Assembly: GCA_963796675.1 (NCBI GenBank)
Contig: CAWCMS010000009.1
Span: 62,001-126,000, forward strand
Reading direction: 5' to 3'
DNA length: 64,000 bases
DNA from: CAWCDJ01 sp963796675
GTDB lineage: Bacteria; Acidobacteriota; Terriglobia; Bryobacterales; Bryobacteraceae
Shown: positions 51,874 to 59,829 of the stretch, one piece after another
Position numbering within the stretch: position 1 is the stretch's first letter
How the letters are laid out: each line of letters starts with the position of its first letter
Position numbers and translations under genes: made by a program
The notes under the pieces: generated by a model
The model's database searches: none
What the model was told of the DNA's origin: nothing
The model's input: the letters and a program-made list of their open reading frames with translations, nothing else

Positions 51874-52704
51874 TCAGACGTCGCAAAGCTCGATCGCGTG
51901 CAGCAGGGCCTGGTCGGGATCGGCTGTCGGAATGAACTCCTGCCCGACGTAGCCCTGGTAGCCGATTTCGACAAGCGTCCGCATCACGGCAGGGTAGCAG
52001 ATTTCCTGCGTATCGCCGATCTCCGCACGGCCCGGAACCCCGGCAGTATGGACGTGGCCGATCCAGTTCCGATAGCAGCGCAGCCGGCGGATCACGTCGC
52101 CGTTCATGATGGCGGCATGATAGATATCGAACAACAGCTTGGCGTGCGGCGAGTCCACCTTCCGGATAATCTCGGCGCAATAGTCGATATCGTCGCCCTG
52201 ATAGCCCGGATGGCCCTTCATGGGGTGCGAGTCGTCGCGTGTGTTCAACTGCTCCAGGCACAGCGTGACATTGCGCGCGGAGGCGTACGCCGCCAGTTCG
52301 CGCAGCCCGCGGACCGTGTTCTCAGCACCACGGTCGAGCGGAATTTCGGGGCTCGACGGATCGTTGGGGTCCTCCCACTTGTAGCCGGTAAAAGCGAGGA
52401 CGTTGGGCACGCCGGCATCGGCGCACTGGTCGATGCTGTGGCGTGTGCGCGCAATGATCTCTTCGTGATGGCGCAGGTTGTTCAACCCGCGCACGAAGAC
52501 GGGGTCGGGCATCCCGTTATGCGCGATGGCGATTTCGAGCCCGTACTTTTGAATCTCGGGCCATAGCTCGGGCGGGGCCAACTCGACGCTGCGGCAGCCC
52601 AGCGTGCAGGCCAGGCGGCAGATGCGATCGACGTCCCAGTTCCAGTCCGTGGCGTTGAGACACCAATAGGCAAGCGACTGTTTGATGCGGCCGTTCCTCA
52701 ACAT
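51874..52704 (-). CDS. sugar phosphate isomerase/epimerase (hydroxypyruvate-isomerase-like)
   Basis: A 276-residue TIM-barrel protein of the AP-endonuclease-2/xylose-isomerase-like superfamily, similar to hydroxypyruvate isomerases. Metal-ligand positions are visible: Glu in LCLEQLNTR, Asp and His in LLFDIYHAAIM, His in IGHVHTAG, Glu in VGQEFIPT near the end. It has no signal peptide and is probably cytoplasmic. ATG 52704 was chosen over a longer in-frame reading; a TATACT (52712-52717, minus) ends seven bases before it, so this gene probably has its own leaderless promoter inside the end of the M13 gene. The substrate is unknown. Confidence 0.82.
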   Translation of the reverse strand: MLRNGRIKQSLAYWCLNATDWNWDVDRICRLACTLGCRSVELAPPELWPEIQKYGLEIAIAHNGMPDPVFVRGLNNLRHHEEIIARTRHSIDQCADAGVPNVLAFTGYKWEDPNDPSSPEIPLDRGAENTVRGLRELAAYASARNVTLCLEQLNTRDDSHPMKGHPGYQGDDIDYCAEIIRKVDSPHAKLLFDIYHAAIMNGDVIRRLRCYRNWIGHVHTAGVPGRAEIGDTQEICYPAVMRTLVEIGYQGYVGQEFIPTADPDQALLHAIELCDV

Positions 52705-52711
52705 GCAGTCG

Positions 52712-52717
52712 AGTATA
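52712..52717 (-). promoter_or_regulatory. TATACT -10-like element, leaderless isomerase gene
   Basis: TATACT on the minus strand, seven bases before ATG 52704, in the 19-base gap after the M13 peptidase stop. It suggests that the isomerase and the two genes after it can be transcribed independently of the peptidase. Confidence 0.45.
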
Positions 52718-52723
52718 TCGCCG

Positions 52724-54727
52724 TTACCAAACTCTGCAGGCGTTTTCGCTGACCATCGGCTGGCTGGCTTTGCAGGAAAAGGCCTTCTGGAACTCCGGCA
52801 TGTTCTGCAGCGTGCCATTGACGCGGTAACGGCCCGGCGAATGCGGATTCGTCAGCGCCTGCTGGCGTTCGGACTGGGGCGAGCTATTCTCGCACCAGAT
52901 CTGCGCGAAGCCCAGGAAGAAACGCTGGTCGGGCGTAAAGCCGGCGACTTTCTCGTCCCTCCCCTGGAGCACGTCGTGCAGCGCCATCAGGGCGATGCGG
53001 GCGCCGCCGTTATCGGCGGTGTTTTCACCGAGCGTCAGCCGTCCGTTCAGCTTCACATCGTCTACCGCCGTGAACCCGCCGTATTCGTTGGCGACGCACG
53101 CGGCGCGCTTTTCGAACTCCGCGGCATCCTGAGGGGTCCACCAGTCGCGGAGATTGCCGTCGCCATCGAACTTGCGGCCCTGGTCGTCGAAGCCGTGAGT
53201 CATCTCGTGGCCGATTACCACGCCGGCGCCCCCATAGTTCAGGGCGATATCGCGGCGGGGGTCAAAGAACGGCGTCTGCAGAATTCCCGCCGGGAAGTTG
53301 ATGCTGTTGTTCTGCGGGCTGTAGAAGGCGTTGACCGTGGGGGTGCTCATGCCCCATTCCGTCTTGTCGGTCGCCTTGCCGATCTTGGCGATCATCTCCT
53401 GCCGCAGGAACTGCGCGGTCTGCATGCTGTTGCCAAGGTAATCGTCGCGGCTGATCGAAAGCCTGCTGTAGTCGCGCCACTTCTTGGGCGTGCCGACATT
53501 GTTGGTGATCGCCTTCAGTTTTTCGAGCGCGGCCTTCTTGGTGGTATCGGTCATCCACGGCAGGTTCTGGATGTCTTTGCCCATGGCCTTGTCCAGGGCT
53601 TCCACCAACTGCGCGATCTGCTGCTTCGCATCGGAACCGAAGGCCACCTCGACGTACTTCCGGCCGAGCAAGTCACCGAGTGCGCGGTCGACAGCGCCGA
53701 CGCAACGCGAGCGCCGCGGGCGCGGCTCCTTCGCTCCGGTCATGTAGCGCTGCCAGAAATCGAACGATTCATTCTCGAACGGCTCGGAAAGCTCGCCGGC
53801 CGTGGCGCGCAGCAGGTGGTATTCCAGGTACGCCCGCCAAGGCTCCACGTTATCCTGCGGCAGGTTCGCGGCAATCTGCTTGAAGAAATCCGGATTGCTC
53901 ACGTTCAGCGTTTCGAACGCCGGCGCGCCGACGCCTTTGAAATAGGCGTCCCAGGGGAAGTTCGGAGCGAGCGCAGCCAGTTCCGCCTTCGTCATGATGT
54001 GGTATCGCTTGTTTGGATCGCGCATGGCGACGCGATCGGCCGAAGCTTTCGCCAGCGTCGTCTCGAAATCCATCACCGCCTGCGCCTTCGCCGTTGCGGA
54101 CTCCGCGGAATCGCCCACCAACTGGAACATTCGGGCCACATGCTGCTGGAAGCGCTGGCGCGTCTCGACGGATTTCGGATCGGTCTTCAAATAGAAATCC
54201 CGATCGGGCAGCGAGAGCCCACCCTGCCCAAGCGTGGCAATGGTCCGGGTGGAATCCTTGGCATCCGGCTGCGCACCGAACATAAACAGGACCCCGATCC
54301 CCATCCGGTGCAGCCGGACAATTCCGGCGACCACATCCTCTTCGGAGGCCATCTCGCCAATCCTGCCCAACTCCGGCTTGAGCGGCGTAATGCCGCGCCG
54401 GTTGATCGCCTCGGTATCCATGCAGCTGGTGAAGTAGTCGCCGATCTTCTGGTCGAGCGTGGGACGGCCGGGGCGCACCACGGCAGCGCCTTGCAGAATG
54501 TCCAGAAGCACCTTCTCGTTGTGGTCGCTCAGCTCAGTGAAGCGCCCCCAGCGAGCACGGTCGGCCGGCAGCGGGTTGCTGACAAGCCAGTTGCCGCAGG
54601 CATATTGGTAGAAGTCGACGCACGGGTCCACGGACGTGTTCATCGAGGCCGTGTCGATACCCGAGGCCGGGTCCGCCGCCAGTGCGAAGACCGGCAGGGC
54701 AAGGAGTACGAGAAGCGATCGTTTCAT
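52724..54727 (-). CDS. M13-family (neprilysin-like) metallopeptidase
   Basis: A 667-residue exported zinc endopeptidase. After a signal peptide (to VFALAADP) comes DPCVDFYQYACGNW, the M13 N-terminal block, then the large helical N domain, and the catalytic domain with VIGHEMTHGFDDQG (His507, Glu508, His511) and the third ligand Glu568 in LGENTADNGG. The chain ends in the family-typical MPEFQKAFSC...CRVW. NAFYSPQNNSINFPAGILQ is the substrate-binding strand. It degrades peptides outside the cytoplasm. It is divergent from the M14 peptidase gene, with 55 bases between starts. Confidence 0.95.
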   Translation of the reverse strand: MKRSLLVLLALPVFALAADPASGIDTASMNTSVDPCVDFYQYACGNWLVSNPLPADRARWGRFTELSDHNEKVLLDILQGAAVVRPGRPTLDQKIGDYFTSCMDTEAINRRGITPLKPELGRIGEMASEEDVVAGIVRLHRMGIGVLFMFGAQPDAKDSTRTIATLGQGGLSLPDRDFYLKTDPKSVETRQRFQQHVARMFQLVGDSAESATAKAQAVMDFETTLAKASADRVAMRDPNKRYHIMTKAELAALAPNFPWDAYFKGVGAPAFETLNVSNPDFFKQIAANLPQDNVEPWRAYLEYHLLRATAGELSEPFENESFDFWQRYMTGAKEPRPRRSRCVGAVDRALGDLLGRKYVEVAFGSDAKQQIAQLVEALDKAMGKDIQNLPWMTDTTKKAALEKLKAITNNVGTPKKWRDYSRLSISRDDYLGNSMQTAQFLRQEMIAKIGKATDKTEWGMSTPTVNAFYSPQNNSINFPAGILQTPFFDPRRDIALNYGGAGVVIGHEMTHGFDDQGRKFDGDGNLRDWWTPQDAAEFEKRAACVANEYGGFTAVDDVKLNGRLTLGENTADNGGARIALMALHDVLQGRDEKVAGFTPDQRFFLGFAQIWCENSSPQSERQQALTNPHSPGRYRVNGTLQNMPEFQKAFSCKASQPMVSENACRVW

Positions 54728-54741
54728 GATGCGGAAAGCCG

Positions 54742-54747
54742 ATTTTA
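54742..54747 (-). promoter_or_regulatory. TAAAAT -10-like element for M13 gene
   Basis: TAAAAT reading leftward, 14 bases before ATG 54727, giving a leader of only a few bases. It pairs with the TATCAT at 54771-54776 for the divergent gene. Confidence 0.35.
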
Positions 54748-54770
54748 CCGTACGTCGGGGAGCGCCGTTC

Positions 54771-54776
54771 TATCAT
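54771..54776 (+). promoter_or_regulatory. TATCAT -10-like element, leaderless M14 gene
   Basis: TATCAT followed by six bases and ATG 54783, with no Shine-Dalgarno. It follows the same layout as at 15041 and 33345. Confidence 0.42.
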
Positions 54777-54782
54777 CGTCGT

Positions 54783-57485
54783 ATGCCTCGGTTTTGGCGC
54801 GGTCTGGTAATTCTGCTGGCGGCACTGCCGGTAGCGGCGCAATCCGCTCCGGAATTTTGGCCGGGAACCGCTTATGATCCGCGGATCCCTACCATCAAGC
54901 AGGTCCTGGGATACGAACCCGGTAGCCGCATCAGCACGGACGCGGCCCTGCTGAAATACCTGGACGCCCTGGCGGCGGCCGACCCTACCCGCATGAAACT
55001 CTTCGAGTACGGCAAGAGTTGGGAAGGCCGGAGGCTTGTCTATGCGGCGATCGGCTCGGCGGCCTCGATCGGCCGCCTGCCGGAGATTCGCGCGGCCATC
55101 GACCGCCTGGCCGACCCGCGGAAGACCAGCGCGGCCGAAGCCCGGCGCCTCATGGACGGGCTCCCGGCCGTGGTCTGGCTCTCCTCGGGCGTCCACGGCA
55201 ACGAGATCTCGTCCCCTGAAGCAGCCCTGATGACGGCTTACCATCTGCTGGCCGCGCGCGACGACCACATGGTGGACGAGATCCTCTCCAAGGTCGTGGT
55301 GCTGATCAACCCTGTGCAGAATCCCGACGGACGGGACCGCTTCGTGGACTACTACGAGGGTACCCGCGGCCTCGAACCGGACCCCAATCCGCTCGCCGCC
55401 GAACACCAGGAGCCCTGGCCCGGCGGCCGGCTGAATCACTACCTCTTCGACCTCAACCGCGATTGGATCGCCCTGACGCAGCCCGAAATCCGCAGCCAGG
55501 TGAAGGTGCTGCGCGAGTGGTTCCCGCTGGTCACGGTGGACCTCCACGAAATGGACGGCGCGAGCACCTACTTTTTCAGTCCCGAATCAGCCCCCTACAA
55601 TCCAAACCTCACTGCCGGTCAGAAGCAGACCCTGCAGCTTTTCGGAAAGAATAACGCTCGCTGGTTCGACCACTTCGGCTTTGACTACTTCACGCGCGAG
55701 AACTACGACGCCTTCTATCCGGGCTACGGCGCAAGCTGGCCGTCTTATTACGGCGCCGTCGCCATGACCTACGAACAGACCACCGTGCGGGGATTGGTGC
55801 TGCGTCAATCCGACGGATCGCTGCTTTCGTTTCAAGACGCGGTGCGCCATCACTTCGTGGCGTTGCTTTCCACGCTCGAAACCACCGCGGCCCATCGCGC
55901 CGAATTGCTCGACGGATTCTATCGCTACGGCGTCACCGCAATCGCCGAGGGGCGCTCCGAACCGATCCGGGAATATATTCTGCCGCGCGGGCGCGATGCT
56001 TCCGCCACCGATAAACTGGCGGGCATTCTGGTGGAGCACGGGATCGAGGTGAAGCGCGCGGCGGCTCCGTTCCGCAGCGGCGGCCGCGAATACCCGGAGG
56101 GCACGTACGTGGTGCCGATGGCGCAACCGGCGAAGCGCCTGATCCGCACACTGCTCGATACGGTCACTCCGATGGACACCGAGTTTGTGGCCGCCGAGGA
56201 GGCCCGCCGCAAGCAGCGCCAGCGCAGCGCCATCTACGACGTTACCGCCTGGTCGCTACCGCTGATGTTCAACGTGGAGGCGGTGGCGAGCGAGTCTGTG
56301 GCGGATGGCGAGTTCGTCGCGGCTGGAGCGGACCGAATCCGTCCCGGCGTGGTGCATGGGACGAAGGGATCCGTGGCCTATCTCGCGCCCTGGGGCACCG
56401 AAGCCTCCGCGCGATTACTGGCCGGTGCGCTTCGCGAGGATCTAAAGGTGAATTCGGCCGAGCGGCCGTTCGCGCAAAACGGAGTCAAATACCCCGCCGG
56501 CAGCCTGATCTTCAAAGTCGCCGGCAACCCCGCGGACCTGGCCGAACGCCTGGCGCGCCTGGCACGCTCTACCGGCGCGGAAGTTTGGGCCACCGATTCC
56601 GGATGGGTCGAAGACGGCGTCAATTTCGGCAGCCGCCAGGTGGTGCCGCTGCGCAAACCCGCGGTCGCGCTGGCGTGGGACACGCCCGTCTCGGCGCAAT
56701 CGGCGGGGGCGGCGCGATTTGTTTTGGAGCGCCAGTACGGATACCCGGTGACGCTTTTAAGAACCGCGGCCATCGAGACGAGTGACTTCTCCAATTTCCA
56801 GGTGCTGATTCTGCCCGAAGGCGGCGACTATGCGGCCACCCTCGGGGAGGACGGCATCGCGCGCCTGAAGGCGTGGGTGGAATCCGGCGGCACGCTGATC
56901 GGCATCGGCAGCGCGGTCAGCTTTCTGACGAGCGCGGACGCCGGACTGCTCGACCTGAAGCAGGAACGGGCGCTGCGTGAAGAAGAGACGATGGAGCCGG
57001 CTGCTTCGTCCAAAGGCAGCAAGCCCGCGGAGAGCGCTACCGTTGCCGGCACCCGGATCGCCAACGAGGCCGAACTCGACAGGGTCACGCGCGGACGCGT
57101 CGACCCTCCGGACAACGCACCCGGCGTTTTGCTCCGCGCCCGCGTGCGGCCGGATTTCTGGCTGACCGAAGGGCTGCCAGAGACCGTGAACCTGATGGTG
57201 GAAGGGCGTGCCATATACTCACCGCCCAAGGCCGATCGCGGGGTGAACGCGGTCTACTTCGACGGGCCGGAAAACCTGTTAGTGAGCGGCCAGCTGTGGA
57301 GCGAAAACCGGAAGCAGATCGCCTACAAGCCGGCCGTAGTCGCCGCCTCGCTGGGACGCGGAACGATCGTGGCCTTCACACAGGACCCGAACTTCCGCGG
57401 CATGCTCGACGGCGCCAACCTGCTGTTTCTGAATGCCGTATTTCGCGGCCCGGCCCATGTGCGCTCGGGCGGAGGAGACGACTAA
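54783..57485 (+). CDS. M14-family zinc carboxypeptidase, long secreted form
   Basis: A 900-residue exported zinc peptidase. After a signal peptide (to VAAQS) the M14 domain spans about residues 25-380: His138 and Glu141 of HxxE (SSGVHGNEISSP), the third ligand His255 (TVDLHEMDG) and a likely catalytic Glu331 (MTYEQTT). A long tail follows with mixed alpha/beta segments, including a glutamine-amidotransferase-like fold (VLILPEGGDY, GGTLIGIGSA) at about residues 660-730, ending in a beta domain. The length, about 900, is typical of the acidobacterial subgroup with such tails. It is predicted to trim peptides outside the cell. ATG 54783 sits six bases after a TATCAT. Ferrochelatase follows seven bases later. 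Confidence 0.9.
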   Translation: MPRFWRGLVILLAALPVAAQSAPEFWPGTAYDPRIPTIKQVLGYEPGSRISTDAALLKYLDALAAADPTRMKLFEYGKSWEGRRLVYAAIGSAASIGRLPEIRAAIDRLADPRKTSAAEARRLMDGLPAVVWLSSGVHGNEISSPEAALMTAYHLLAARDDHMVDEILSKVVVLINPVQNPDGRDRFVDYYEGTRGLEPDPNPLAAEHQEPWPGGRLNHYLFDLNRDWIALTQPEIRSQVKVLREWFPLVTVDLHEMDGASTYFFSPESAPYNPNLTAGQKQTLQLFGKNNARWFDHFGFDYFTRENYDAFYPGYGASWPSYYGAVAMTYEQTTVRGLVLRQSDGSLLSFQDAVRHHFVALLSTLETTAAHRAELLDGFYRYGVTAIAEGRSEPIREYILPRGRDASATDKLAGILVEHGIEVKRAAAPFRSGGREYPEGTYVVPMAQPAKRLIRTLLDTVTPMDTEFVAAEEARRKQRQRSAIYDVTAWSLPLMFNVEAVASESVADGEFVAAGADRIRPGVVHGTKGSVAYLAPWGTEASARLLAGALREDLKVNSAERPFAQNGVKYPAGSLIFKVAGNPADLAERLARLARSTGAEVWATDSGWVEDGVNFGSRQVVPLRKPAVALAWDTPVSAQSAGAARFVLERQYGYPVTLLRTAAIETSDFSNFQVLILPEGGDYAATLGEDGIARLKAWVESGGTLIGIGSAVSFLTSADAGLLDLKQERALREEETMEPAASSKGSKPAESATVAGTRIANEAELDRVTRGRVDPPDNAPGVLLRARVRPDFWLTEGLPETVNLMVEGRAIYSPPKADRGVNAVYFDGPENLLVSGQLWSENRKQIAYKPAVVAASLGRGTIVAFTQDPNFRGMLDGANLLFLNAVFRGPAHVRSGGGDD

Positions 57486-57491
57486 CAATTT

Positions 57492-58442
57492 ATGCACTAT
57501 GACGCGGTACTTCTGGTCTCATTCGGTGGCCCCGAGCAGCCTGAAGACGTGATGCCCTTTCTCGAGATCGTTCTGCGCGGGCGGAACATTCCGCGCGAGC
57601 GCATGCTCGAAGTGGCCGGGCATTACTACCACTTCGGCGGCCGCAGCCCCATCAACGAGCAGTGCCGCGAACTGCTGGCCGCCCTCCGTCAGGCCACGCC
57701 CCTGCCGGTCTACTGGGGAAATCGCAACTGGCATCCGTTCCTGGAAGACACACTCCGCCAGATGGCACGGGAAGGCGTAAAACGCGCGCTGGCAATCGCA
57801 ACGTCGGCATACTCTTCGTATTCCGCGTGCCGGCAGTACATCGAGAACATCGAAGCGGCACGCGCCGCGATCGGCGAAGGCGCGCCCATCGTCCACAAGC
57901 TGCCGCCCTTCTCCGGCCACCCGCTTTTCGTGGAGGCGAATGCCGAGCGCGTGGCGGAGGCACTCGCCAGGCTCCCAGGCGCGCGGCTGGTGTTCACCGC
58001 GCATAGCATCCCGAAGTCGATGGCCGATACCTGCCGCTATGAAACGGAGCTCCGCAGCGCCTCTGCCCGAGTGGCGGAACTGTGCGGCGTGGAGGCGTGG
58101 GATCTGGCCTGGCAGAGCCGCAGCGGACCGCCGTCGCAGCCATGGCTCGGACCCGATATTCGCGACCATCTGCGCGCGCTCACCGCAGAAGGCGTGCGCC
58201 GCGTCGTCGTCTCGCCGATCGGTTTTCTCTCCGACCACATGGAGGTGCTGTACGACCTGGACGTGGAAGCCGCGGCAGTCGCAAACGAACTGGGCATCGA
58301 GTTTGTGCGCGCCGGTACCGCCGGCGTACACCCAAAAATCATCGCGATGCTGGCAGAACTGATCGAGCAGCGGCTGGCGTCCGCCGAGCCGCTCGTGTGC
58401 GCCGAAGGCTGCTGCCCCGGTCCACCTCGCCGGGCGGCGTAA
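57492..58442 (+). CDS. hemH: ferrochelatase with C-terminal Cys cluster
   Basis: A 316-residue enzyme that inserts ferrous iron into a porphyrin. The active-site His171 (FTAHSIP) and Glu251 (SPIGFLSDHMEVLYDLD) are present, as are YWGNRNWHPF, TSAYSSYSACRQY, and QSRSGPPSQPWLGPDI. The sequence resembles actinobacterial coproporphyrin ferrochelatases, so the substrate could be coproporphyrin III. The last residues have a Cys-rich motif CAEGCCPGP (Cys303, Cys307, Cys308), as in ferrochelatases with a [2Fe-2S] cluster; the fourth ligand would be an internal Cys (113, 181 or 198). It follows the M14 gene by seven bases with little ribosome site. It supplies heme for the oxidase pathway genes elsewhere in the window. 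Confidence 0.92.
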   Translation: MHYDAVLLVSFGGPEQPEDVMPFLEIVLRGRNIPRERMLEVAGHYYHFGGRSPINEQCRELLAALRQATPLPVYWGNRNWHPFLEDTLRQMAREGVKRALAIATSAYSSYSACRQYIENIEAARAAIGEGAPIVHKLPPFSGHPLFVEANAERVAEALARLPGARLVFTAHSIPKSMADTCRYETELRSASARVAELCGVEAWDLAWQSRSGPPSQPWLGPDIRDHLRALTAEGVRRVVVSPIGFLSDHMEVLYDLDVEAAAVANELGIEFVRAGTAGVHPKIIAMLAELIEQRLASAEPLVCAEGCCPGPPRRAA

Positions 58443-58450
58443 TGTCGAGC

Positions 58451-59356
58451 TCAGGAAGAGTAGTGCCGGCTCAGTTCGGAGGCGTATCGCGTCCCGAGAG
58501 ATGCGGCGTTTTGCGTTAGCCAGGCGCTCAGCCGGGTTGATCCGGTGGGCGTAGAGCGCGAGATTAACAAATTCGCCATCAGTCCTTTGAGTTCGTCGCG
58601 CGTCAGCACTACGTCGCCGGTCAATGTTCCAAGAACACGTGCCGCGGCGAGTGACAGGCCCGGCGGTGCATGTGCAATCGAGGCATGGCTTCCAACGACA
58701 CGCGCGAGCAGCCGTACCAGTTCTTCGAAGGAGAAGGTCTCCGGGCCTACCGCGTCTATCACTACATCGCCCGCAGCATTGGCCGCGTCGACCGCGATCC
58801 TGGCCAGGTCTTCAACATAGATTGGCTGGAGACGATACTGGCCCGTGCCGGGAATCAGGAACAACGGCAGCCGCCGCAAAAGGAACGCCATGTTATTGAT
58901 CAGAATATCTTCCGCACCGAATACCACGGTCGGACGCACGATTGCGTAGTGGAAGCGCGCATTCCGGATCGCTTCTTCAACCAGCGCCTTCCCCCGAAAA
59001 TACGGCAATGGGGAGTCGGCATCTGGATTCGTGATGCTGACGTGGACGATACGCTCGACACCCGCGATTTCAGCGGCGCGAAACAGCGCGAGAGTATTGG
59101 CGACGGCCTGTTCGTGCGTCGTCCGGCCGCGATCGAATCGGACCCAGTAGGTGTTATAGAGGACGCGTACGCCGGCTAGCGATGCCGCCATCGCATCCGG
59201 GTTGTCGAATCGAAACGGGAAGGCCTTCACCGATTCTCCGAACTCGTTCGCCCGGCGTGGATTTCCCGTCAGCGTGATCACCGGCTCGCCTAGCGCAAGC
59301 AGCCGTCGCGTAATGTACTTACCCGTATACCCAAAAGCCCCGGTAACCGCATTCAT
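58451..59356 (-). CDS. NAD(P)-binding NmrA/NDUFA9-like protein
   Basis: A 301-residue protein with an atypical SDR Rossmann fold starting at once: AVTGAFGYTGKYITRRLL. The NxxG and the VHVSITNPD strand with a following YF-RGK in place of the Tyr-x-x-x-Lys pair are those of the NmrA/NDUFA9-like group, related to complex I assembly subunits and quinone-linked oxidoreductases. The C-terminal third resembles a substrate domain (QPIYVEDLARIAVDA). I use ATG 59356, since an upstream TTG at 59386 adds only basic residues. It converges with ferrochelatase (8-base gap) and is divergent from the BlaI-like repressor. Confidence 0.82.
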   Translation of the reverse strand: MNAVTGAFGYTGKYITRRLLALGEPVITLTGNPRRANEFGESVKAFPFRFDNPDAMAASLAGVRVLYNTYWVRFDRGRTTHEQAVANTLALFRAAEIAGVERIVHVSITNPDADSPLPYFRGKALVEEAIRNARFHYAIVRPTVVFGAEDILINNMAFLLRRLPLFLIPGTGQYRLQPIYVEDLARIAVDAANAAGDVVIDAVGPETFSFEELVRLLARVVGSHASIAHAPPGLSLAAARVLGTLTGDVVLTRDELKGLMANLLISRSTPTGSTRLSAWLTQNAASLGTRYASELSRHYSS

Positions 59357-59422
59357 GGTTCGGAACCGTCTGAGCTTTCCATACAACTAATCCTGTGGCC
59401 GAGGCAAGTTCAAAAAATCCCC

Positions 59423-59428
59423 TTGACA
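59423..59428 (+). promoter_or_regulatory. TTGACA -35 of the blaI-like operon
   Basis: A perfect -35 hexamer. A 17-base spacer puts the -10 (weak, TAATTA at 59446-59451) inside the operator and the expected transcription start at about 59458, which is the A of the start codon. Confidence 0.5.
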
Positions 59429-59442
59429 CCCAGGCAATTTAG

Positions 59443-59458
59443 TACTAATTAATTAGTA
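59443..59458 (+). promoter_or_regulatory. BlaI/MecI-type operator, perfect 16-bp palindrome
   Basis: The sequence TACTAATTAATTAGTA is a perfect inverted repeat with the TACTA/TAGTA arms of MecI/BlaI operators. It covers the -10 region, and its last base is the A of the ATG at 59458, so a bound repressor would block transcription of its own gene. Confidence 0.82.
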
Positions 59459-59829
59459 TGCGACGCCGGAGCGCAACACTGACCGAACAGGAACTCGAAA
59501 TCATGAAGATCGTGTGGGAGCGCGAAAGCACCACCGTCCGCGACGTCTACGAAGCACTGCTCGAGCGCCGGAAAGTGGCCTACACCACCGTCATGACCAT
59601 GATGAAGATCCTGGAACAGAAGAAATACCTGAAAAAGACACAGGTCGACCGCGCCTATGTTTACCAGCCCACTCAACCCAAGGGGCAGGTGATCGGAGAC
59701 ATGGTGCGGGAGTTCGTGAACCGCGTCTTCAACGGATCGGCCGAGCCCCTGCTGGTCCACCTGGTGGAAGACAACCAGCTTTCGCGCAAGGATCTGGAAG
59801 AGATTGCGCGCCTGCGGAGGAAGTCATGA
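59458..59829 (+). CDS. BlaI/MecI/CopY-family transcriptional repressor
   Basis: A 123-residue winged-helix repressor. The start LTEQELEIMKIVWE, the recognition helix region VRDVYEALLERRKVAYTTVMTMM (short form), and the wing YLKKTQVDRAYVYQP match the family, which binds TACTA-type operators and is inactivated by cleavage triggered by a M56 sensor. ATG 59458 overlaps the end of the operator and has no Shine-Dalgarno, so the message is probably leaderless. The stop overlaps the start of the M56 gene (ATGA), giving the classic blaI-blaR1 order. No beta-lactamase gene lies in the window, so resistance should not be inferred. Confidence 0.9.
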   Translation: MRRRSATLTEQELEIMKIVWERESTTVRDVYEALLERRKVAYTTVMTMMKILEQKKYLKKTQVDRAYVYQPTQPKGQVIGDMVREFVNRVFNGSAEPLLVHLVEDNQLSRKDLEEIARLRRKS

